The translations under genes and the position numbers were made by a program. A DNA stretch of 64,000 bases from CADCTP01 sp963849885 (lineage in GTDB: Bacteria > Actinomycetota > Actinomycetes > Mycobacteriales > CADCTP01): NCBI GenBank assembly GCA_963849885.1, contig CAWKIV010000020.1, positions 124,001 through 188,000 of the forward strand, given 5' to 3'. This document shows positions 25,763 through 33,676 of the stretch, piece by piece. Position 1 is the stretch's first letter. Each line of letters begins with the position of its first letter. Below the pieces are notes generated by a model that saw only the letters and a program-made list of their open reading frames with translations, was not told the origin of the DNA and ran no database searches.

Positions 25763-28435
25763 TCAGGTGGCCATGTCCACGAAGCGGGAGTAGTGGCCCT
25801 GGAAGGCGACCGTGACCAGGCCGGTCGGCCCGTTGCGGTGCTTGGCCAGGACGAGGTCGGCCTCGCCGGCGCGGGGGGACTCCCGCTCGTACGCGTCCTC
25901 GCGGTGCAGCAGGATCACCATGTCCGCGTCCTGCTCCAAGGAGTTGTGCGCAACGATCCCGTCCGCGAGGAAGTTGTGGGTGCCCTTGACGGTCGCGTCG
26001 TAGACCGGGACCGCGCCGAGCGACTCGACACCGACGATCCGGTCCCACAGCACGTCGTCGGTGGCAGCCGCGCGCAGCGCGTCCGACTCCAGCAGATCCG
26101 CGATCCGCAGCAGTCGCTCCCGGCTCGGGCAGCTGCGGTACAGCGTGGATCCGCAGTAGCTCATGCCGATCCCGGCCTGCAGAGCGCGCTCGCTGAGGCC
26201 GGCTCGCCGCCGCTCGGCCTTGACCAGCTCCCACACCGTAGGAGGCAGCGTGTCGACGTTGGTGTTCGACGGCGTGCCGGCGGAGAGAGCCAGGTACGCC
26301 ACGGCCTGATCGCCGCGACTGCCGTGGACGCCCACCTCGGCGCAGAACCGGCGCATGTCCCGAGTGCCGGCCACCACCACGTGATAGCCCTCGCGCTGCG
26401 ACTTCGCGTAGCGCACCGGGTAGAGCCGGGAAGCGAGCCCGAGGCGGCCGAGCAGGAGCACCACACCGTCCGCGAGAGCTCGGCTCGACGTCGAGTAGTA
26501 GATCCGCGGTATCGACTTCCGGGCGTCGGGCTTGGGGACGAACACGCTGCCGTCAGTCGCCCACAGGTGCCGCAGGAAGACACGGATCTCGTTGTCGTCC
26601 GCCCGGTGGAACTCCTCCGGTAACCGCTTCTCGTACGACCGAAGGTCGGAGATGCCCAGGTCGTGGAACCACTGCACGATCGGGTTACGCACTCCGTGAG
26701 TCAACCGGTGCGGGGACGGCAGGTAGCTGTGCTGCCAGTTTCCCTGCCGGACCCGACGGGGACGGATGCCGAACTCGGCGGCGGCCGCCGTCTCGACGAA
26801 TGACAGGTTGGCCTCGTCCTGCGACGTGTAGTGCACCGGTTGCCGGCCCAGGACGCACCCGTCGCCGAGCAGGTGAGCGAGCAGGCCGATGCGGTGCTCA
26901 CTCCAGCCCAGACCCGCTCCGAGCGGCGCCGGGACGCGACGCGGCACGGCGATCCGGTCGCCGACCCCGAGATCGGCCAGCGCCGTCCATCCGCTGAAGG
27001 TCAGGAACGGATGGTTGCCGGACGCCTTGACCGTCCGGCCCGAGGCAAGGGTGAGCCGGAAGACCTCCTTGACCCCCGAGGAGAAGACGGCGGTCAGAGG
27101 AGCAGGTGCCAACCGGCGGTGCTCGTCGAGCGACCAGACCTGCACACCGTCGCAGCCTCGGTCGAGCAGCTCCTGGAAGGAGACCGGGGCCCCCGTGTCC
27201 GCCCGCAGGAGAGTGGTGTCAGCGGTCATGCAGCCGGACTCGCGAAGATCGGAGAGCAGCGGCTTCTTGTCGGTGCGCTGCTCGGGGCCACGGTTGAGCT
27301 GGCTGATCGCGACCACCGGGACCTCGAGCTCCTTGGCCAGCAGCTTGAGCGACCGGGAGAACTCGGAGACCTCGACCTGCCGGGACTCCACCCGCTTGCC
27401 GCTGGTCATCAGCTGCAGGTAGTCGACCACCACGAGCCGCAGGTCGTGCCGCTGCTTGAGCCGCCGGGCCTTGGCCCGGATCTCCATCATGGTCAGGTTG
27501 GGCGAGTCGTCGATGTAGAGCGGGGCGTCCGCCACCTCGCCCATCCGCCGGGCCAGCCGGGCCCAGTCGTCATCGCTCATGTGCCCGGAGCGCATGTGGT
27601 GCAGCGGGACCTTCGCCTCCGCGGACAGCAGCCGCATGGTGATCTCGGACTTGCTCATCTCCAGCGAGAAGATCGCCGAGGTCAGCCCGTGCTTGATCGA
27701 GCAAGCCCGCGAAAAGTCCAGCGCCAGGGTGCTCTTACCAATTGCCGGTCTGGCGGCAACTATGACCATTTGTCCGGGGTGGAGGCCGTTGGTGATCTGG
27801 TCGAGCTCGGAGAAGCCGGTGGGGACGCCGATGCTCGCGCCGCCGCGGGAGGAGATCGCGTCGATCTCGTCCATGGTGCCCTGCAGCAGCTGCTCCAGCC
27901 GGACGTAGTCCTCGGAGGTGCGGCGCTCGGTGACGTCGTAGATCTCGGCCTGGGCGCGGTCGACCACCTCGTCGACGTCGCCGCCCTGGCCGCTGGCCGC
28001 GCCGTAGCCGAGCTGGACGATCCGGGTGCCGGCCTCGACCAGCCGGCGCAGCGTGGCCCGCTCGGCCACGATCTCCGCGTAGAAGCCGGCGTTGGCCGCG
28101 GTCGGCACCGCGGAGATCAGGGTGTGCAGGTAGGGCGTGCCGCCGAGCCGGAGCAGCTGGCCGGACCGGGTCAGCTCGGCCGAGACGGTGACCGGGTCGG
28201 CCGGCTCGCCGCGGCCGTAGAGGTCGAGGATGGTGTCGTAGAGCATTTGGTGGGCCGGCCGGTAGAAGTCGCCGGCGCGCAGCACCTCGACCACGTCGGC
28301 GATCGCGTCCTTGGACAGCAGCATGCCGCCGAGGACGGACTGCTCGGCCTGCAGGTCCTGTGGCGGCTGCCGGTCGAAGTCCGGCTGCTGTGACTGCTGC
28401 TGCCGGCCGACCCCGAGGTCGTCCGCGACCGCCAT
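25763..28435 (-). CDS. dnaB: Replicative DNA helicase DnaB, interrupted by an intein
   Basis: Hexameric 5'-3' helicase that unwinds DNA at the replication fork. From the ATG at 28435 the precursor is 890 residues; about 460 remain after intein removal, the normal DnaB size. N-terminal primase-binding domain (PQDLQAEQSVLGGMLLSKDA), then the RecA-like motor with Walker A ARPAIGKSTLALDF, Walker B LRLVVVDYLQLMTSG, and SQLNRGPEQRTDKKPLLSDL. The intein sits after RESG and before SLEQDAD. The MAV start at 28435 has a GAGGGG site; the upstream ATG at 28456 overlaps an SOS box and lacks one. Tail end of the rpsF-ssb-rpsR-rplI neighbourhood. Confidence 0.96.
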   Translation of the reverse strand: MAVADDLGVGRQQQSQQPDFDRQPPQDLQAEQSVLGGMLLSKDAIADVVEVLRAGDFYRPAHQMLYDTILDLYGRGEPADPVTVSAELTRSGQLLRLGGTPYLHTLISAVPTAANAGFYAEIVAERATLRRLVEAGTRIVQLGYGAASGQGGDVDEVVDRAQAEIYDVTERRTSEDYVRLEQLLQGTMDEIDAISSRGGASIGVPTGFSELDQITNGLHPGQMVIVAARPAIGKSTLALDFSRACSIKHGLTSAIFSLEMSKSEITMRLLSAEAKVPLHHMRSGHMSDDDWARLARRMGEVADAPLYIDDSPNLTMMEIRAKARRLKQRHDLRLVVVDYLQLMTSGKRVESRQVEVSEFSRSLKLLAKELEVPVVAISQLNRGPEQRTDKKPLLSDLRESGCMTADTTLLRADTGAPVSFQELLDRGCDGVQVWSLDEHRRLAPAPLTAVFSSGVKEVFRLTLASGRTVKASGNHPFLTFSGWTALADLGVGDRIAVPRRVPAPLGAGLGWSEHRIGLLAHLLGDGCVLGRQPVHYTSQDEANLSFVETAAAAEFGIRPRRVRQGNWQHSYLPSPHRLTHGVRNPIVQWFHDLGISDLRSYEKRLPEEFHRADDNEIRVFLRHLWATDGSVFVPKPDARKSIPRIYYSTSSRALADGVVLLLGRLGLASRLYPVRYAKSQREGYHVVVAGTRDMRRFCAEVGVHGSRGDQAVAYLALSAGTPSNTNVDTLPPTVWELVKAERRRAGLSERALQAGIGMSYCGSTLYRSCPSRERLLRIADLLESDALRAAATDDVLWDRIVGVESLGAVPVYDATVKGTHNFLADGIVAHNSLEQDADMVILLHREDAYERESPRAGEADLVLAKHRNGPTGLVTVAFQGHYSRFVDMAT
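25943..27232 (-). other. DnaB intein with LAGLIDADG homing endonuclease
   Basis: 430-residue protein-splicing element inside dnaB. Block A begins CMTADTTLLRADTG (Cys1), block B is SGNHPFLTFSGWTALADLGV, block F is VYDATVKGTHNFLADGIVAHN with the terminal His-Asn, and the first downstream extein residue is Ser. All splicing residues appear intact. Two dodecapeptides, GLLAHLLGDGCVLG and VFLRHLWATDGSVF, mark a LAGLIDADG endonuclease core. The insertion point, RESG|S-EQDAD, is the same as in the Synechocystis DnaB intein. Spliced out after translation; the endonuclease would spread the element to intein-less dnaB alleles. Confidence 0.93.
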
Positions 28436-28455
28436 GCCCACCCCTCGGCCAGACA

Positions 28456-28471
28456 TCGAACAGGTGTTCGA
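28456..28471. promoter_or_regulatory. SOS box (LexA operator) upstream of dnaB
   Basis: TCGAAC-AGGT-GTTCGA, a perfect match to the actinobacterial LexA operator TCGAAC-N4-GTTCGA. It lies between the dnaB -10 hexamer and the dnaB start, where a bound repressor would block transcription. No plus-strand gene begins nearby, so dnaB is the likely target. Confidence 0.75.
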
Positions 28472-28480
28472 ACACCCTGA

Positions 28481-28486
28481 ACTCTA
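28481..28486 (-). promoter_or_regulatory. -10 element TAGAGT of dnaB
   Basis: TAGAGT on the minus strand, 9 bases upstream of the SOS box and 45 bases upstream of the preferred dnaB start. No clear -35. Confidence 0.4.
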
Positions 28487-28707
28487 GGGGATCAGCCTAG
28501 GAAGCGTCGAGCGGCGCACCTAGCGAGGCTGTGCAAGCCGTCGGGGACAACGTGGGGACAACTCAGCCGTTCCTGTTGGCGGGGTGGGGACGAGCCTGTG
28601 GACGGCCCGAGCGAGCGACCGCGGGCACCGTGCCGACCTCCGGCGACGGCCTCCACAGGGTGGGGACGGAAGAAACTTCCGAGGGAAGCCGCCGGGGCCG
28701 GCTCAGC

Positions 28708-28830
28708 TCACCAGCACTCGCGGGTGACCGGGTCGCACTTGCCGTGCGCGGAGGCCGGAGCGGCCCCGGCGGCCAGGCCGGCGGCGGCGGCGAGCACGAG
28801 CAGGACGGTGGCGACGGCACGACGGAGCAC
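28708..28830 (-). CDS. Tiny secreted cysteine-containing peptide
   Basis: 40 codons from GTG 28830, preceded by TGGAGG six bases upstream. Residues 1-28 form a textbook signal peptide: basic MLRRAV, hydrophobic core ATVLLVLAAAAGLAAG, and AAPASA before the cut. The predicted mature product is only 12 residues, HGKCDPVTRECW, with two cysteines that could form a disulfide and a stop directly after Trp. Lies between dnaB and the SRPBCC gene in a 570-base region that otherwise shows no gene. I do not recognise a family; a secreted signal or a truncated longer exoprotein are both possible. Confidence 0.5.
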   Translation of the reverse strand: MLRRAVATVLLVLAAAAGLAAGAAPASAHGKCDPVTRECW

Positions 28831-28992
28831 GGCAACCTCCAGCGGACGGAACGGACGAACCCGTCCACTCTCTCCCGATCGCCCGTCCGGATCAAGCAGG
28901 GTAGAGATGTCACGGGACCGGCCTCAAGAGACATGCAATGGTCATGCCTCCCGGACAGCAAATGACAATACGGAAGAGCTGTATACCGGACG

Positions 28993-28998
28993 TACAGT
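28993..28998 (+). promoter_or_regulatory. -10 element TACAGT, leaderless start at 29006
   Basis: TACAGT followed by 7 bases and the ATG of the SRPBCC gene. Confidence 0.45.
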
Positions 28999-29005
28999 CC
29001 GGGGC

Positions 29006-29470
29006 ATGGGTGTGATCAAGGGTGAGCGCAGCATCGAGATCGACGCGCCGGCCGAGCGCTGCTACGACATCGTCGCCGACGTCGAGCGGACGCCGGAGTG
29101 GGCGAAGCCGCTGAAGAGCCTCGAGGTGCTGGAGCGGGACAGCGAGCAGCGGGCCGTGCTGATCGACACGGTGACCGACGCGAAGATGAAGACCGTCCGG
29201 GCCGTCCTGCGCTACTCGTACGAGCCGAAGCGCGCGGTCCGCTGGACCCAGGAGGAGGGCGACGCCGCCTCCCTGATCGGGTCCTGGACCTTCGAGGACC
29301 TCGGCGGCGGCCGCACCAAGGCGACGTACGCGATCGAGTCCGACCCCGGCAAGCTGCTGGGCAAGGTGATGCGCGGCCCGGCCGAGACCATCGTCCGGGA
29401 GATGCTGCTGATCAGCGGCACCTCGGGCCTCCGCGAGTACGCGGAGAGCAAGGTCCGCGCCGCCGGCTGA
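29006..29470 (+). CDS. SRPBCC (START/polyketide-cyclase-like) family protein
   Basis: 154 residues with the SRPBCC helix-grip pattern: MGVIKGERSIEIDAPAERCY, DIVADVERTPEWAKPLKSLE, VLIDTVTDAKMKTVRAVLRY, WTFEDLGGGRTKATYAIESD and a long C-terminal helix. These proteins bind hydrophobic ligands in a central cavity; ligand unknown. No signal peptide. Start ATG 29006 because sequence similarity to the family begins there and a TANNNT box is correctly spaced. Convergent with rplI, separated by a terminator hairpin. Confidence 0.85.
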   Translation: MGVIKGERSIEIDAPAERCYDIVADVERTPEWAKPLKSLEVLERDSEQRAVLIDTVTDAKMKTVRAVLRYSYEPKRAVRWTQEEGDAASLIGSWTFEDLGGGRTKATYAIESDPGKLLGKVMRGPAETIVREMLLISGTSGLREYAESKVRAAG

Positions 29471-29482
29471 CCCCACGGACGG

Positions 29483-29520
29483 CCGAGGCCCGGTGCCGCC
29501 GGAGCGGGACCGGGCCTCGG
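29483..29520. terminator. Bidirectional terminator between SRPBCC gene and rplI
   Basis: Perfect 12-bp stem CCGAGGCCCGGT / ACCGGGCCTCGG with a 14-base loop, between the two convergent stop codons. Confidence 0.7.
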
Positions 29521-29527
29521 GCACCAG

Positions 29528-29974
29528 CTATGCGGAGACGACCTCGAGCGGGATCGTCGCCGTGACGTCCGGGTGCAGCACGACCGACACGTCGTGCCGG
29601 CCGAGCGACTTGATGCCGCCGGCCAGCTGCAGCCGGCGCCGGTCCAGCTGCGGGCCGCCGGCCTTCTGCACGGCCGACACCACGTCGGCCGCGGTGATCG
29701 AGCCGAACAGCCGGCCCCCGGCGCCGGCGCGGGCCGGCAGCCGCACGGACAGCTTCTCCAGGCTGGCCTTGATCTCCTTGGCGTGGCCGAGGTCGCGCAC
29801 GCTCCGCGCGTCCCGGGCCCGCTTGATCGTGGCGACCTGCTTCTCGCCGCCCTTGGTCCACGCCATCGCGTAGCCGCGCGGCACGAGGTAGTTGCGCGCG
29901 TAGCCGTCGCGCACCTCGACGACGTCCCCGGGCGAGCCGAGGCCGGCCACCTCCTGGGTGAGGATGAGCTTCAT
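29528..29974 (-). CDS. rplI: 50S ribosomal protein L9
   Basis: 148 residues, normal L9 length. N-terminal RNA-binding domain MKLILTQEVAGLGSPGDVVE, VRDGYARNYLVPRGYAMAWT, then the long connecting helix (KGGEKQVATIKRARDARS) and a C-terminal domain (RLFGSITAADVVSAVQKAGG, ending HPDVTATIPLEVVSA). L9 binds 23S rRNA and helps hold the reading frame. Last gene of the rpsF-ssb-rpsR-rplI operon, 11 bases from rpsR. Confidence 0.97.
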   Translation of the reverse strand: MKLILTQEVAGLGSPGDVVEVRDGYARNYLVPRGYAMAWTKGGEKQVATIKRARDARSVRDLGHAKEIKASLEKLSVRLPARAGAGGRLFGSITAADVVSAVQKAGGPQLDRRRLQLAGGIKSLGRHDVSVVLHPDVTATIPLEVVSA

Positions 29975-29985
29975 CTCCGGCCCCC

Positions 29986-30222
29986 TCAGCGCGCCGTGCT
30001 GGTGTAGGGCAGCAGCGCCATCTCGCGGCTGTTCTTCACCGCGACGGCCACGTCGCGCTGGTGCTGGCTGCAGTTGCCGGTCACCCGGCGGGCCCGGATC
30101 TTGCCGCGGTCGGAGATGAACTTCCGCAGCAGCGCGGTGTCCTTGTAGTCGATGTAGGTGGCCTTGTCCTTGCAGAACGCGCAAACCTTCTTCTTCGGCT
30201 TGCGGAGTGGCGCCTTCGCCAT
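29986..30222 (-). CDS. rpsR: 30S ribosomal protein S18
   Basis: 78 residues: MAKAPLRKPKKKVCAFCKDK, ATYIDYKDTALLRKFISDRG, KIRARRVTGNCSQHQRDVAV. It keeps the cysteine/histidine set (CAFC ... NCSQH) of the zinc-binding form, in contrast to the cysteine-free paralogues many actinobacteria induce under zinc shortage. It pairs with S6 on the small-subunit platform, and rpsF is two genes upstream in the same operon. Confidence 0.97.
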   Translation of the reverse strand: MAKAPLRKPKKKVCAFCKDKATYIDYKDTALLRKFISDRGKIRARRVTGNCSQHQRDVAVAVKNSREMALLPYTSTAR

Positions 30223-30258
30223 GTCGTGTGCTCCGTCGAGTCGATCTTGGGGAAGTGT

Positions 30259-30780
30259 CTAGAAGGGGGGCTCGTCGTACGAGCCGCCGCCGGCGCCGGT
30301 CGGCGCGGGCGCCGCGGAGCCCCAGGGGTCCTCCGACCCGCCGCCGGACCCACGCCCGCCACCGCCGCCGCCACCGCCGCCGCCGCCGCCGCCGAAGTCC
30401 CCGCCGCCGCTGCCGCGGGAGACCTTGTTGACCTTGGCCGTCGCGTACCGCAGCGAGGGGCCGATCTCGTCGACCTCCAGCTCGACGACGGTGCGCTTCT
30501 CGCCCTCCCTCGTCTCGAAGGAGCGCTGCTTGAGCCGGCCGGTCACCACCACCCGGGCGCCACGGGTGAGCGACTCGGCCACGTTTTCCGCGGCCTGCCG
30601 CCAGACGTTGCAGCGCATGAAGAGCGCTTCCCCGTCCTTCCACTCGTTGGTCTGCCGGTCGAACATGCGCGGCGTGGAGGCCACCGTGAAGTTGGCCACC
30701 GCCGCCCCGCTCGGGGTGAAGCGCAGCTCCGGGTCGGCGGTGAGGTTGCCCACCACCGTGATGATCGTGTCGCCTGCCAT
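30259..30780 (-). CDS. ssb: Single-stranded DNA-binding protein
   Basis: 173 residues. OB fold at residues about 1-110 (MAGDTIITVVGNLTADPELR, FTPSGAAVANFTVASTPRMF, DGEALFMRCNVWRQAAENVA, ARVVVTGRLKQRSFETREGE), a glycine-rich disordered tail built on a GGC/CCG simple repeat, and the acidic C-terminal tip SYDEPPF that recruits replication and repair proteins. Located between rpsF and rpsR, 10 bases after rpsF, in the conserved operon; binds DNA exposed by the DnaB helicase encoded nearby. Confidence 0.97.
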   Translation of the reverse strand: MAGDTIITVVGNLTADPELRFTPSGAAVANFTVASTPRMFDRQTNEWKDGEALFMRCNVWRQAAENVAESLTRGARVVVTGRLKQRSFETREGEKRTVVELEVDEIGPSLRYATAKVNKVSRGSGGGDFGGGGGGGGGGGGGRGSGGGSEDPWGSAAPAPTGAGGGSYDEPPF

Positions 30781-30790
30781 CGGGCCCTCC

Positions 30791-31081
30791 CTATCGCAGC
30801 TCGGGGCGCAGCACCTTGGTGCGCAGCACCTCGTCGTTCAGGTTGAGCTGGCGGTCGAGCTCCTGGACCGCGGCCGGCTCGGAGGTGAGGTCGACGACGG
30901 CGTAGATGCCCTCGACCTTCTTGGCGATCTCGTACGACAGGCGGCGGCGGCCCCAGACGTCGAGCTTCTCGACCGAGCCGCCGGCGGTGCGCACGACGTT
31001 GAGGTACTGCTCGAGCAGCGGGGAGACGGTCCGCTCCTCGAGATCAGGATTGAGGATGATCATGAGCTCGTAGTGACGCAC
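30791..31081 (-). CDS. rpsF: 30S ribosomal protein S6
   Basis: 96 residues, standard S6: MRHYELMIILNPDLEERTVS, PLLEQYLNVVRTAGGSVEKL, DVWGRRRLSYEIAKKVEGIY, AVVDLTSEPAAVQELDRQLN. First gene of the rpsF-ssb-rpsR-rplI operon; its promoter must lie in the 272-base gap 31082-31353, which otherwise shows no gene. S6 binds S18 on the 30S platform. Confidence 0.97.
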   Translation of the reverse strand: MRHYELMIILNPDLEERTVSPLLEQYLNVVRTAGGSVEKLDVWGRRRLSYEIAKKVEGIYAVVDLTSEPAAVQELDRQLNLNDEVLRTKVLRPELR

Positions 31082-31341
31082 AGGTCACGAGCCTCCTGTG
31101 GACTCAGGCGGCCGCGGGCTCTCCGCGGCAGGAGGATGTCGCCGCCGTCCAGGCGGGCAACCGCACGAGGGTACCTCACCGCCCGCGACCGCCCCCGACG
31201 CGGAGAGGCCCCGCTCCGGTCGTCGCGGGGGAGAGTGCCGGGTCGGGGTCCGGCGTCCGCTCGGACCGGAGCGAGGCTGCGAGGGAGACGGGGACCGTCC
31301 GCCCCGATGACGCCAGCCGTGGAACTGTCCGAACCCCGCCG

Positions 31342-31347
31342 TACCCT
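31342..31347 (+). promoter_or_regulatory. -10 element TACCCT, leaderless start at 31354
   Basis: TACCCT followed by CGCGGC and the ATG of the endonuclease IV gene. Confidence 0.5.
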
Positions 31348-31353
31348 CGCGGC

Positions 31354-32124
31354 ATGGTCCCCATCGGCGCCCACCTGCACGGCGCAGTGACGGTCGAGGA
31401 GGCCCGCGCCCGCGGCGCGGAGATCGTGCAGATCTTCCTCGGCGACCCGCAGGGCTGGAAGAAGCCGCCGGACCGGGAGGCCGACGTCGCCCCGCTGCGG
31501 GACGCCGGCATCGGGCTCTACGTGCACGCCCCCTACCTGGTCAACGTGGCCACCACCAACAACAAGATCCGCATCCCGAGCCGCAAGATCCTCGACCAGC
31601 ACGCCGCCGCGGCGGCCGCGCTCGGTGCCCGCGGGCTGATCGTGCACGGCGGTCACCTCAACGAGGGCGACGACCCGCAGGCCGGCTTCGACAACTGGCG
31701 CAAGGTCTTCGAGCGGGCGAAGTTCGACGTGCCGATCCTCATCGAGAACACGGCCGGCGGGGACAACGCGATGGCCCGCCGGCTGGACCGGATCGCCCGG
31801 CTGTGGGACGCGGTCGGCGACCTCGGGCCGGGCTTCTGCCTCGACACCTGCCACGCCCACGCCGGCGGCGAGGAGCTGCTCGACGTGGTCGACCGGGTCA
31901 AGGCGATCACCGGCCGGATCGACCTGGTGCACGCCAACGGGTCGCGCGACGCGTTCGGCTCCGGCGCCGACCGGCACGCCAACCTGACCGACGGCCACAT
32001 CGACCCCGACGCGGTGGTGGCGGTGTGCGCCGCCGCCGGCGCGCCGATCCTGGTGGAGACGCCGGGGCTGGTCGAGGGTCAGGGCGCGGACATCGAGTTC
32101 CTGCGCTCCCGCCTGCCGAAGTGA
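31354..32124 (+). CDS. nfo: Deoxyribonuclease IV (AP endonuclease)
   Basis: 256 residues, a TIM-barrel AP endonuclease that nicks DNA 5' to abasic sites in base excision repair. Zinc ligands and active-site motifs are present: GAHLHGAVTVEEARARGAEI, VHAPYLVNVATTNNKIR, LIVHGGHLNEGDDPQAG, PILIENTAGGDNAMARRLDR, FCLDTCHAHAGGEELLDVVD, HANGSRDAFGSGADRHANL, DGHIDPDAV and ILVETPGL. Leaderless promoter. The GTG of the following glycosyltransferase lies 4 bases after its stop, so the two probably share a transcript. Confidence 0.94.
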   Translation: MVPIGAHLHGAVTVEEARARGAEIVQIFLGDPQGWKKPPDREADVAPLRDAGIGLYVHAPYLVNVATTNNKIRIPSRKILDQHAAAAAALGARGLIVHGGHLNEGDDPQAGFDNWRKVFERAKFDVPILIENTAGGDNAMARRLDRIARLWDAVGDLGPGFCLDTCHAHAGGEELLDVVDRVKAITGRIDLVHANGSRDAFGSGADRHANLTDGHIDPDAVVAVCAAAGAPILVETPGLVEGQGADIEFLRSRLPK

Positions 32125-32128
32125 TCCC

Positions 32129-33676
32129 GTGAGCGGGCGCGAGGGCTCGCAGCGGGCACGGACACAGCTCCGGCGGCGGCCGGACGTGGTGCTGCTGGTG
32201 GTGCTCGCCACCACCGCGTTCGGCATCCTGCTCGGCTACCTGTCCAAGACCCCGTGCACCGGCCCGCCGTACGACCCGTACGGGATCTCGGCCAACCTGG
32301 GCCTGCGCAAATACAGCGACCTCTGCTACTCCGACGTCCAGCAGCTGTGGGTGGGCCGCGGCGTCCGCGAGCACCTCTTCCCGTACCTGAGCGGGAGGCT
32401 GGAGCCGAGCGACCGGCCGGAGGGCACCCTGGTCGGCGGCGCGGTGGAGTATCCGATCGTCACCGGCATCTTCATGTGGCTGGCCGGCCTCGGCGCCAGC
32501 ACCGACGGCGACTACCTGCGCACCACCGCGCTGCTGCTGGCCCCGTTCGGCCTGCTCACCGCCGGGCTGCTGGCCCGGCTGGCCGGCTGGCGGGCGCTCA
32601 TCTGGGCGACGTCGCCGGCGCTGGTGCTCTACAGCGTGCACAACTGGGACTTCCTCGCCACCGCCTGCGTGGTCGGCGCGGTCTGGGCCTGGGCCCGCGG
32701 CCGGCCGGGCGCCGCCGCGATGCTGCTCGGCCTCGGCGCCGCCACCAAGATCTATCCCGGCTTCCTGGCCCTGCCGCTGCTGCTGGAGCGGGTCGCGCTG
32801 CGGGACTACCGCGGTGCGGGCCGGGTGGCCGCCGGCACCGGCGGGGTGTGGGCGGCCATCAACCTGCCGTTCATGCTGGCCAACTGGGACGGCTGGTGGG
32901 CGACGTACTCGTTCCAGGCGGGCCGCGCGGCCGACCTGACCACCAACTCGATCTGGTACTGGGGATTTCCCGAGCTCAGCGGCGACGAGGTCAACCGGTG
33001 GAGCTTCGCCCTGATCGCGGCGGCCTGGCTGGTCGCGGTCACGGTCGGCTGGGCGATCGGACGGTCCACCGGCCGCTATCCGTGGCTCCAGGTCGGCGCC
33101 GCGCTGCTCGCCTCGTTCCTGCTCTTCAACAAGGTCTACAGCCCGCAGTACGTGCTGTGGCTGCTGCCGTTCTTCGTGCTGCTGCGGATCCGCTGGGGCT
33201 GGTGGGTGTCCTACCTCGCGGTCGACCTGCTGCTCTACGTCGGCCTGTTCCGGTGGTATTACGACATCACCCAGGGCGGCGACTTCGGGGTGGCCAAGCA
33301 GGCGGCGGTGCTCGGCGTCTGGGGCAAGGCGATCCTGCTCGCCCTGCTCTACGTGGTGTTCCTGCGGTCGTCGTCGGTCGTGCCGCCCCCGCCGGAGGAC
33401 CCGCCGCCGGGCCCACCCGGGGACCAGGGCCGGTCCGACCAGGGCTCGTCCGACCAGGGCTCGTCCGACCAGGTGTGGTCCGGCGATCGGGACAGCACCA
33501 GCGGCCCGCGGTCCGCGGCGCCGTCGAGCACGCCGCCGGCCGGGTCGTCGGATCCGGTCCCCTCCGGCGCGCGCACCAGGTCCCGCTCCGGCCGCAGCAC
33601 GTCCCGGACCACCAGCCCGACCAGCACCAGCACCGCGACGTCGCGCAGCAACACGGCCCGGAAGAACCAGTCGTAG
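32129..33676 (+). CDS. GT87-family (DUF2029) membrane glycosyltransferase
   Basis: 515 residues with 10 or more transmembrane helices, GT-C fold of the polyprenyl-phosphate-mannose-dependent mannosyltransferases. Typical features: a first helix ending at TPCTGPPYDPYG, LCYSDVQQLWVGRGV with the catalytic-type acidic residue, VEYPIVTGIFMWLAGLG, WDFLATACVVGAVWAWARG, LGLGAATKIYPGFLALPLLL, FNKVYSPQYVLWLLPFFVLL. The membrane part ends near 33370; the last 105 residues are Ser/Pro/Arg-rich and are encoded opposite the 3' end of the next gene. Likely adds mannose to a cell-envelope glycolipid or glycan; acceptor unknown. Confidence 0.85.
   Translation: MSGREGSQRARTQLRRRPDVVLLVVLATTAFGILLGYLSKTPCTGPPYDPYGISANLGLRKYSDLCYSDVQQLWVGRGVREHLFPYLSGRLEPSDRPEGTLVGGAVEYPIVTGIFMWLAGLGASTDGDYLRTTALLLAPFGLLTAGLLARLAGWRALIWATSPALVLYSVHNWDFLATACVVGAVWAWARGRPGAAAMLLGLGAATKIYPGFLALPLLLERVALRDYRGAGRVAAGTGGVWAAINLPFMLANWDGWWATYSFQAGRAADLTTNSIWYWGFPELSGDEVNRWSFALIAAAWLVAVTVGWAIGRSTGRYPWLQVGAALLASFLLFNKVYSPQYVLWLLPFFVLLRIRWGWWVSYLAVDLLLYVGLFRWYYDITQGGDFGVAKQAAVLGVWGKAILLALLYVVFLRSSSVVPPPPEDPPPGPPGDQGRSDQGSSDQGSSDQVWSGDRDSTSGPRSAAPSSTPPAGSSDPVPSGARTRSRSGRSTSRTTSPTSTSTATSRSNTARKNQS

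Noticed and set aside
28472..29005. Possible replication origin near dnaB and ssb
   Set aside because: No cluster of DnaA boxes (TTATCCACA-like) or AT-rich stretch was seen, and dnaA/dnaN are not in the window.
30355..30410. CCG/GCC simple repeat as a possible mobile or regulatory repeat
   Set aside because: It encodes the glycine-rich linker of SSB, a normal feature of actinobacterial SSB tails.
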